Source: Dictyobacter kobayashii
GTDB lineage: Bacteria; Chloroflexota; Ktedonobacteria; Ktedonobacterales; Ktedonobacteraceae
Reading direction: 5' to 3'
Length of the DNA stretch: 64,000 nucleotides
Assembly: GCF_003967555.1 (NCBI RefSeq)
Contig: NZ_BIFS01000002.1
Span: forward strand, 2,294,001-2,358,000
The notes beneath the pieces were generated by a model. It saw only the letters and a list, made by a program, of their open reading frames with translations. It ran no database searches and was not told where the DNA came from. Both the position numbers and the translations under genes were made by a program. Below, in pieces: positions 56,946 to 64,000 of the stretch (positions are counted from its first letter, which is position 1; each line of letters begins with the position of its first letter).

Positions 56946-58506
56946 TTAATGTCTATCAACATTAGCCTCTTGCTGTAAAGGTTGCCGGGTGGTCGCTTCT
57001 TCTTCGTTTGCCATATCCTGGCGCCGTTCTCTTCTACCCCATAGGTAGAAGAGAACGGTTAACAGGATGATGCTCCCGAGAGCAACCAACTGGGTAACCT
57101 CATAGGTCAGGCGTGATACCCCTGAACTCTTGATGGCGTCACTGGCCGGAAAGAGCAAAAAGTAGCTGACTATGATGGTATAAAACATAGAAAGGATACT
57201 GACCAACCAGGCGCCAACCACGCCGCCAGGAACGCGGTATGGCCTGTTTGCGGCTGGCTGTTTGTAACGCAAGAGTAAAAGATCTGGGAAAATGAACAGG
57301 TAGGCCAGGGTATTGACCGAAACCGTGAAGCCGAGTACCAGCGTAAACAGGGATTGTAGCGTGCCGGCTCCAAAGCTGTTGATCAGGACGGCGAGAATCA
57401 TGGCGCAGGTTGCGATCAGGCCACTGACGATAATGGCTGTACTGGGTGCGTTCGTGCGCGGATTAAAACGAGCCAGACTTTGTGGTGCCACATGGTCTTT
57501 GGCCGCGATGGCATAGGCGCGGTTTGCACTTACCATCCAGGTTGATCCACTGGCTCCCAGGGCAACTATCAGTATAGGTACCAGCAGCCATTTCAATGGC
57601 AGGATCAGCGTGTGGGGTAGCACAATCGTCACATTGGCAATGGCCTGTAACAGGCCACTACTGCCAGCTACCTGTGATTTGTTAAGCGCAAAGATGGTCA
57701 CCACAATTGGAATGACATAAGCCAGGAAAGCCAGTCCACCGGTTGTAAGCATCGAACGTGGCACCGTACGCTGTGGATCATCGACCTCATCGCCCACATT
57801 CACCTGAACCTCGAAACCTTGCCATTTGAATAGCATTACCGGGATGATTCCGCTAAGAATGATACCAAGAGAGCTGGAGGGCAAGAGATCCTGCGCACCC
57901 ATATGGGCTCCACTGGCGTGTCCGCTCATAAAGAAGATCAAGGCCAGTACTACGAATAGTCCGATCAAGAGCAATTTAAAGGCGGCCCCTACGTTAGAGA
58001 GTCGCTTATTGATCGAGATGGCAGCAAGGCCGCGCCCATAATACTCCAGATGAAAAGGGCGGCAATCGCGATGGTAATCCATACATCGGCTATTTTGTTG
58101 CCCCCAAATAGATAATCGGTACGCCCAAACCAGAATACTTTAATGGCGGTTATGACGGTCACAAACATCGTTCCGCCGATCCATAATGGATTGGCGATCC
58201 AGTAGAGCATGGCGGCAATGGCTGCATAAAAGCGGCCTCCGCTCATTTTTCCCCACTCATATACACCGCCTGCTCGCGGAAAGGTACTACCAAGTTCGGC
58301 CATTAATAATTGATAAGGGATATAAAAAAGGTCAGTCCGACTAACAAGATCCAAAATAGAGCCTGTCCACCATACGATGCCGCAGCCCCCAATGTATCTA
58401 TACCCAGCGCGCCAGCAATGGTGTAGAAAACAAGGTCTCTAACATTAAGCTTTCCACGCGCAAGCCTTTTACGTTCATTTGATGTGAATGATGTCTTATC
58501 ATCCAT
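56946..58506 (-). CDS. APC-superfamily permease (two frameshifts)
   Basis: About 520 residues after correction, with 12 or more spans. LNVRDLVFYTIAGALGIDTLG opens helix 1; MAELGSTFPRAGGVYEWGKMSGGRFYA covers helices 2-3; SGIIPVMLFKWQGFEVQVNVGDEVDDPQRTVPRSM is helix 6-7, and ANRPYRVPGG a late loop typical of the superfamily. One T is missing near 58328 (LTFF then IPYQLLMAELG) and one base near 58036 (SIMGAG then LAAISINKRL). AAGGAG precedes the ATG. Substrate unknown; likely amino acid. Confidence 0.85.
57024..57058. repeat. Perfect inverted repeat inside the permease coding region
   Basis: CCGTTCTCTTCTACC (57024-57038) and GGTAGAAGAGAACGG (57044-57058) are exact 15-base complements around a 5-base loop. 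They lie in codons for the last hydrophobic/basic segment (VLFYLWGRRER), about 80 bases before the stop. Confidence 0.75.
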
Positions 58507-58655
58507 AGATCACAGTCTCCTTCGCCGCTAGGGATTCATATTCTCTTACTTTTTTACGTATAACTGCACCATATTAGTTACTAATAAATAAGTAGTATGT
58601 TTTTAATTATATCACTAATAGCATGTCCAGACGACCGCCATAGATGTCAAATAAA

Positions 58656-58700
58656 CAACATGACCGCCTTCTACCAGATAGTATGAAGGCGGTCATGTTG
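58656..58700 (-). terminator. Intrinsic terminator after the lytic transglycosylase gene
   Basis: Sixteen-base perfect stem CAACATGACCGCCTTC/GAAGGCGGTCATGTTG, 13-base loop. On the minus strand it is followed by TTTATTTG, and it ends 48 bases beyond the transglycosylase stop. Confidence 0.85.
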
Positions 58701-58747
58701 GGTTTTAGAAGGTAAAAATGTCTGGAGTGAGCCAGGGTATGCTGTGC

Positions 58748-59467
58748 CTAGCCCATGATGCTGTGGACATAATTCTGGGTTTCAGCTGGGAGTTGAGCCA
58801 GCCAGTTTGCGCCACCAGAGTTCATGGCACCTTGTACTGCGCCAGGGCCTGCATTATACGCTGCCAGGGCCTTGGCATAATCTCCACCAAACTGACGATT
58901 CAGATCTGCCATCCAATTGGCCGCAGCCTTGAGGGAAGCATCTGGATTGGTAGGATCAAATCCCATGCTAGCGGCAGTTGCTGGCATGAACTGTGCGATA
59001 CCAATGGCTCCTACAGGCGACTGAGCACCTGGATTGAAGCCGCTCTCCTGCTGGATCTGACGTACAAATGTGTCCGGGTTGATGCCCGCTGCGCTGGCAT
59101 AACTTCGGGCTGTGTCAATATATGAATGGGCCACAGCCTGATGTCGATGATGGTCATGTTGTATAGTCGATGCGACATTAGGTTGTCGGTAGCTAGCTAC
59201 TGAGCCAGTTGTTTGAACCTGTGAGAAGTGTGTGGCCGAAAATACTGAGAGAAGCAAAGCACAACATGTAGCGCCAACAGCGATCCCTTTGCGCAGACCT
59301 GACGATGGTCGACGTGATGATGCGCGCTGTAATTTCTCGGTGACCAGTGAAGGACGCTCTGACAGCTGATGAGCACGCTGGTATGTATTGGTGAGGTCCG
59401 CTGCCGTTACCTTTGGCAATGCCTGAGTAGTAGGTTCCTGTAGGGTTACATTGTGGTTGTTGTTCAT
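58748..59467 (-). CDS. Lytic transglycosylase (SLT domain) with N-terminal anchor
   Basis: 239 residues from MNNNHNVTLQEPTT. No ribosome site decides the start clearly, and an upstream ATG at 59599 is possible. A cytosolic Thr/Gln-rich segment and basic patch precede one span (GIAVGATCCALLLSVFSATHF). The catalytic SLT domain follows with QIQQESGFNPGAQSPVGAIG (E is the catalytic acid), IAQFMPATA and AAYNAGPGAVQ. It cleaves peptidoglycan glycan strands with anhydromuropeptide formation at the cell surface. Confidence 0.88.
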   Translation of the reverse strand: MNNNHNVTLQEPTTQALPKVTAADLTNTYQRAHQLSERPSLVTEKLQRASSRRPSSGLRKGIAVGATCCALLLSVFSATHFSQVQTTGSVASYRQPNVASTIQHDHHRHQAVAHSYIDTARSYASAAGINPDTFVRQIQQESGFNPGAQSPVGAIGIAQFMPATAASMGFDPTNPDASLKAAANWMADLNRQFGGDYAKALAAYNAGPGAVQGAMNSGGANWLAQLPAETQNYVHSIMG

Positions 59468-59610
59468 TGAAGTTGTACTACCTGTGTTTTTTGAATCTAA
59501 GGTTGTGATAGTAGCTGAGCTAGAATGTAAACGCTGAGTCAAAGGTGTTCCTTTCAAAGGGCAAGTGCACACTATTGATTCGTATGGCTGAGCCCTCATT
59601 TCTAGGCTAT

Positions 59611-59642
59611 GTGCGAACCAGTCGATCAATTTCGATTCGCAC
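59611..59642 (-). promoter_or_regulatory. Hairpin in the leader of the lytic transglycosylase gene
   Basis: GTGCGAA and TTCGCAC enclose TCGA/TCGA arms. It lies 144 bases upstream of the chosen start and, if transcribed, would be in the 5' leader. It does not match a riboswitch pattern that I recognise. Confidence 0.35.
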
Positions 59643-59828
59643 GTTGCAATATTGATGAAGCTCAGTGTAGCACATGCTATACCGTTTGCCAGCTTGAGTA
59701 TGAAAAATGTAGCCCAAAGGTAATAGCTTCATCGTGTTTCATGCTGTATCTATGCGTTTCAAAATGTGTCATAAATCTGGCTTTATCCCGGAGAGATAGG
59801 GCTTCAGGCCAAAAAGCAGCCTATGAAA

Positions 59829-59862
59829 AAGCGGCAGGCCACAAGTAAATGTGACCTGCCGC
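59829..59862 (-). terminator. Intrinsic terminator after the S53 peptidase gene
   Basis: AGCGGCAGGCCAC pairs with GTGACCTGCCGCT (one mismatch) around an 8-base loop, followed on the minus strand by TTTTTC, 20 bases past the stop. Confidence 0.85.
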
Positions 59863-59881
59863 TGTCGGACGACGAAGTGAT

Positions 59882-62294
59882 TTAGGAATTGGTATAGGCA
59901 AGGAGTGAAACGTCGTCTAGTAAGAATGCGCTAGGTTGGTAACGATTGGTTGTTGCATCGAAGTAGACATAGATCTGCTGCCCGCGGTAGCTAGCCAGGA
60001 CCGAGCTGAGATCAAATGTATATTGGACCCAACGTCGAGAATTTGCATTACATTTGATTGACAGTAGCCGGATAGTATTGCCATTACTTGTGAGTAGGTT
60101 GGCTGTGAACCTGTCATAACAGGCATTGGTATTTGGTTTCTGGCTGGCGGTGTATAGCCAGTAGCTTAAGAGGATTCTGTTGCTATTGGCAGGAACCGTT
60201 ACAGATTGATAGATGGCATCATAACAGTTCGCATAGCTGCAGAGCAGCGCGCCATAGCGTCCACTATGGGCCGCAATCGGGTTGATCAGTTCATAACCAC
60301 CAGCAGAAAATTCTTGCCATGGAGCACGACCATTTTCAAAGCCACCATTGACAATCAACTGTTGTGTACCTCCACCACCAGGCGTAGGTGTTGGTGTCGG
60401 AATAGAAGTAGGGGGTGGTGTTGGAATAGAAGTAGGGGTCGGCGTTGGACGTGGTGTGCTGGTCGGGGTAGGCGTTGGTATAGAAGTAGATGTTGGCGTT
60501 GGAATCGGCGTGCTGGTCGGGGTGGGAGTAGGCGTACCACTACCACCAGCCAGATCGCGGGCAATGTTCCAGGCATTGGGTGTACCAAGGCCAGTAGCCA
60601 GATCATAGTTAGGTCCTGCATTGTAATACAGGTTGTTTCCTGTTGTCACATCGTGAAAAGGGGTATAAGTCTGGCTATTATTGTAGAGATTATAGAAAGA
60701 TTGATGGGCATTGCCCAGTACCGGTTTACCCTGTGAGGCCAGGTACTGATTGATATCAATGGCCGTACTAGCCCACATGGGTGCCGCTCCACTGGTGCCG
60801 CCAACTGATAGCCAGCCGGAGCAGTTGGATGCTGAGACTGTACAGTAGATAGCGTAGCCAGTCTGTGGATCGGCATCAGCCGAGACATCAGGAACCATAC
60901 GGTTCGCATTGGTCAGGTTGGTGCCTGTCTGATAGGCTGGACGGGTGAAGTAGGAACTGATGCCACCGCCGCCACCTGAGTTATTGCTGCCCCAGGCAGA
61001 TTCACTGCTATATGTTCCGCCAGTACCTACCTGCAGCCTTGTACCACCCACGCCAACCACATTGGGATCGTCGGCGGGCGAGTCGACTGCTAGTGTTGTG
61101 CCGCTGCCCCCACCACCATTACAATCATAGGCTCCCGAGTCGCCAGAGGCGGCAAAGAAGGCCTGTCCCTGTGAGGAACCCTGCAGGAAAATGTTGTTCA
61201 GGGCGCCGAGCTCTGCATTACCTGTAGATGCTTCACATAAGCCCCAACTGATGGTCGTGACTTTGACGGTATTATCGGTCACGATGCGGCTATAAGTATC
61301 GTTGACACCCGAGGTTGAGTTAGGACCAATATAAACTTTTTGGGCGGCGTTAGGAGCGATCGCCGAGACGATCTCCATGTCTAACTCGACCTCAATTGCG
61401 CCACTTCCAGGATTGGTGGTGGCCCATCTACCAGGATATTCGAGTAATTGCCTGTACCCAGATTGTAGTAGCTGCGATATTGGTCAATATCTGAGGATTG
61501 GTAGCCATCCAATTCAAAGACACCTATGCTCTGACCTGTCCCATTGCTGCCGGCACTGATCAATGAATCTACACTGTAGGCAGTGCGCAATTCAGTTGGC
61601 GTATAGCCACCGCCCGGGCCGGTGAGCACACCTATTGGGTGGCGCTTACTTGTCCCGGTGAGCGGCCTGGCCGTGTGATGCATGCCAGTTAGTGGCAGAA
61701 GCTGAATGTTATTCAGTCCACCAATGGATTGAATAACGTCGCTTAATGTATCTGGTACCGAGGGATTGTTGGCCGGCGCATAAATGACGCGATTGTGGAA
61801 ATTATAATCATTCAGAACCACGTTAAAGGCTTTTTCTGTCGCCCCCACGGTGCCAGTTGCATTGACGAATAAGTGATTGGGCGTCACTGACGTAACAGTC
61901 AGATTCTGGCTATTCAAGTATTGGACCACAAGATTGACCGTGGCTTGTGTTGGCCCAAACTGGCTGACGAACTGTGATGGTGTAAGGTAGTGATGATAAT
62001 AAGGTGAACCAGGATTTTCCTGTGCAGCCAGCAAGGCTGTCAGGGTATTGCGATTACGGAGATCCAGGCCAATAGATAACTTTAAGATGTTACTTTTGGC
62101 GGTTGGATGTATTGGTGTCAAGCCATTAAGCGCGGGAGGACATGCCCCTGGATAGGTATCGTGTGTGGCTGTTGCACAGCCGCTCGGGTAGAGGTGGCAC
62201 TGGTCATGAGGACCTGTGCGATCAATGCCAGAAGTACTGCACAGATCATGAGTGCGAAGCGCGGTTGCCATTTCTGGCGCAATGTTTTTCTCAA
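59882..62294 (-). CDS. Secreted S53 (sedolisin/kumamolisin) peptidase with PT linker and C-terminal domain (two frameshifts)
   Basis: TTG start at 62294, six bases after AGGAGG. Signal peptide RKTLRQKWQPRFALMICAVL... through MTSATSTRAA. A pro-kumamolisin domain follows (NTLTALLAAQENPGSPYYHH, LTPSQFVSQFG, FNVVLNDY). The catalytic domain has Glu and Asp in AIEVELDMEIVSAIAP, the oxyanion/serine motif SVGGTSGAAPMWA and the calcium-site region YDLATGLGTPNAW. A run of Pro-Thr repeats links to a C-terminal beta-sandwich, possibly carbohydrate-binding (LIVNGGFENGRAPWQEF). Bases are missing near 62138 (GHV then PPALNGL) and near 61428 (VDGPP then TNPGSGAIEV). Sedolisins are acid-active endopeptidases, here secreted. 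Confidence 0.9.
60379..60540 (-). repeat. Pro-Thr-Ser low-complexity coding repeat
   Basis: Short imperfect units such as GGTGTTGGCGTTGGAATAGA encode PTPTSTPIPTPTS-type linker in the S53 peptidase. Repetitive, in frame, and likely variable in length between strains. Confidence 0.8.
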
Positions 62295-62580
62295 ATGTAC
62301 CTCCTGGAAAACCAGTGGTGGATATATAAGTAAGAAGCAATGCAACAGTTCTGGGGGCCTCTAGTAAATCTATATCAAGAGAAATGTGTTAGACCTATAT
62401 TTGATGCTCGAATTATCTTACGCCGCTTATATGTTGATTACTACTTACTTACTCCAGATGTAAAGAATTTTAAATGTTCTACTTGCCATAACCACCCTAT
62501 AGTAATTATAATGCGTTTAAGAAATCAACAATATGAATAATGATTAGCAGCGTATATGAGACTATATTAAATTACAAAAG

Positions 62581-62615
62581 TATCATATTTAATATCTTTG
62601 ATATTAAATATGATA
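62581..62615. repeat. Perfect AT-rich inverted repeat
   Basis: TATCATATTTAATATC and its exact complement (16-base arms) around TTT. It lies in the 520-base gap between the S53 peptidase start and the GT4 stop, with the terminator at 62750 the only other structure seen there. It could be an operator or a protein-binding palindrome. Confidence 0.7.
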
Positions 62616-62749
62616 TTAAATGTTTTACATGGTATAGACGTGTAAAAATGAGCATGAGCAAGTATATGCTTATGCTTTTGAAGGGGCTATCGAGGAGGGA
62701 TGAGGCTTCAATTGAGTGCTATAGATAGGAGGAGATGGTGCTCAAAAAT

Positions 62750-62787
62750 TAACCGGGGTCCGAGCTCTATGGCTCTGACTCCGGTTA
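62750..62787 (-). terminator. Probable intrinsic terminator after the GT4 gene
   Basis: TAACCGG-GTC-GAGC pairs imperfectly with GCTCTGACTCCGGTTA. Read leftward it is followed by ATTTTTGAG, 30 bases past the glycosyltransferase stop. Confidence 0.65.
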
Positions 62788-62816
62788 GCTTAGCATTTGC
62801 CTGTCGAAGATGTTTT

Positions 62817-64000
62817 TTAGTGAACGTGGACGCGTTGGTGGACCTTTTGAACCTCTTCGAACTCAGTGGCCAGGCGCGTATAGAGGTCCTCCCACTGGTC
62901 TAGTACTTTGATACGATCGTGGGCGGCGACGATCGTGAGGCTTTCAGCTCCCATACGTTTCTGCAAATCAGGATCTGCCAATAGACGATCCATATGGATG
63001 GCCATCTCATCACTATTGCCAGGTTCAAAGAGGAAGCCATTTTGATTATGGTGTACCAGTTCTGGCAGAGCATAGGAGTTGGCCGCGATAACAGGGCGCC
63101 CACAGGCCATCGCCTCCATCATGGCCAGACTCTGCAGGTCTGCTTCGGAAGGGATAACGAAAAGCTGGGCTGAACGGCGCAATGGTATCAGATCGGCGTC
63201 GCGCACAAAGCCCAGGAAACTGACGCGATCCTGGATCTGCAACTGTTCAACCTGGGCGCGTAAGGCAGCCTCAGCTGGACCGGTACTGACGAGTGCCAGG
63301 TGGGCCGGGACCTTGATTTTTGCCATTGCGTCTAACAAGACGTCGATGCGTTTTTCCTCGCTCAAGCGGTTGACGTGGATGATCAGTGGTCGATCAGTTG
63401 GTAGCCCCAGCCGCTGAATAACCTCTGGTTCGCATGGACCCGGCGCGTAGCAATTGAGGTCAATGCCATTTGAGATAACCTTTGAAGGGGCATGTAGACC
63501 ATGTTCGCTCAACAAATCCAGGGCCGTCTGCGTTGGGGAGGTGACATACTGGCAGCGATTATAGAAGTAGACCAGGTAAGAGTAGGTAAGGGCGCTGAGC
63601 GGCTTGCCTAACACTGGATCGGTCAAAATGGCGCGGCTAAGCATGTTACTGGGCAGGTAGTGGTTGGTGGCAATGATGGGTTTATGCAAGCCTGGCGCGA
63701 GAATCTGGGCGATATTACCCAGTACGATAGGAGAATGTACATGAATAATATCGGGGTTAGCCTGCTTGAGTAGTTTATGAATTGGCGCAAAGGGTAGCAA
63801 AGGGATACGTAGATCCTTATAGGTCGGCCACTCAAACGATGAAAAGCGCGAGACATGGACGCCCTCTTCCATGCGTTGGACATCGCGCGTTCCATAGCTA
63901 GGCGCGACCACCCAGACTTGATGGCCTCGATTGACAAAATCAACAGCCAGGCCATGGGTGACATTGGGAACGCCTCCCACCATGGGTGGATATTGATCGG
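62817..64000 (-). CDS. GT4-family glycosyltransferase, 5' end outside window
   Basis: Open to the right edge (reads DQYPPMVGGVPNVTHGLAVD at the boundary, so the true start lies just beyond). GT-B fold: N-terminal GGVPNVTHGLA and NPDIIHVHSP; donor-binding domain LIIHVNRLSEEKRIDVLLDA, FLGFVRDADLIPLRRSAQLF, VIPSEADLQSLAMMEAMACGRPVIAAN with the EX7E-type glutamates. Similar in style to 1,2-diacylglycerol and mannosyl transferases of membrane glycolipid synthesis. Acceptor unknown. Confidence 0.9.
   Translation of the reverse strand, partial: DQYPPMVGGVPNVTHGLAVDFVNRGHQVWVVAPSYGTRDVQRMEEGVHVSRFSSFEWPTYKDLRIPLLPFAPIHKLLKQANPDIIHVHSPIVLGNIAQILAPGLHKPIIATNHYLPSNMLSRAILTDPVLGKPLSALTYSYLVYFYNRCQYVTSPTQTALDLLSEHGLHAPSKVISNGIDLNCYAPGPCEPEVIQRLGLPTDRPLIIHVNRLSEEKRIDVLLDAMAKIKVPAHLALVSTGPAEAALRAQVEQLQIQDRVSFLGFVRDADLIPLRRSAQLFVIPSEADLQSLAMMEAMACGRPVIAANSYALPELVHHNQNGFLFEPGNSDEMAIHMDRLLADPDLQKRMGAESLTIVAAHDRIKVLDQWEDLYTRLATEFEEVQKVHQRVHVH

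Noticed and set aside
59470..59710. Cyclic-di-AMP (ydaO-type) riboswitch before the lytic transglycosylase
   Set aside because: Such riboswitches often precede wall hydrolases, but I could not find the conserved core motifs; only an ordinary hairpin is present.

Overview
The window most likely comes from a large-genome, filamentous-type bacterium of the class Ktedonobacteria (phylum Chloroflexota). This is an inference from gene style and content; no rRNA or marker gene in the window proves it. The supporting content is a NB-ARC/TPR regulator with an unusual N-terminal domain, a secreted sedolisin (S53) peptidase with a PT-rich linker, several YVTN/BNR beta-propeller surface proteins, an orphan AceE-like E1, and wide intergenic spaces full of small palindromic elements. 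Base composition is close to even (GC slightly above 50 %) and looks uniform by eye.

Layout. 1-3000: a partial signal-transduction ATPase with TPRs (minus). 3586-12423: a complete glycoside-uptake operon, with a LacI regulator and its operators, a lipoprotein solute-binding protein, two permeases, two ATPases and a GH1 beta-glucosidase; several junctions overlap by ATGA. 12830-15164: small metal-binding proteins and an MGT-type glycosyltransferase. 15567-17218: a membrane Ser/Thr kinase. 17710-20003: a copper-type module (two CopC-domain proteins and a cupredoxin lipoprotein). 20214-24520: an L-rhamnose/L-fucose-type sugar cluster (zinc ADH, mutarotase, AraC regulator, PhyH dioxygenase). 24716-28775: grpE-dnaK-dnaJ(type B)-cbpM. 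29056-33788: a TIM-barrel isomerase, a Gfo/Idh/MocA dehydrogenase and two sulfatase-superfamily hydrolases. 34128-43116: transporters (APC, acetate), a C26 amidotransferase-like hydrolase, Rsm22, a P-loop kinase and a penicillin-binding protein. 43747-51275: beta-propeller surface proteins plus a DUF1232 protein. 51452-58506: E1-like enzyme, an MBL/beta-CASP nuclease with a long C-terminal extension, and a second APC permease. 58748-64000: lytic transglycosylase, S53 peptidase and a partial GT4 glycosyltransferase.

Two dispersed element families stand out. Family B (six copies) is a MITE of about 119-154 bp with terminal inverted repeats beginning CAGGGCT. Two copies have exact 9-bp target duplications and two more have near-exact ones, and each well-preserved copy carries a large internal palindrome whose sequence changes between copies while staying self-complementary. 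Family A (six copies) is a set of near-perfect hairpins with 22-30 bp arms, flanked by conserved GC-rich mini-hairpins. One B copy has landed at the very end of a kinase gene and supplies its stop codon.

About 33 single-base frameshifts interrupt otherwise well-conserved genes, dnaK included. Most look like one missing base in a short homopolymer. I read these as sequencing or assembly errors rather than gene decay, and I annotate each affected gene as one CDS with the break positions stated.
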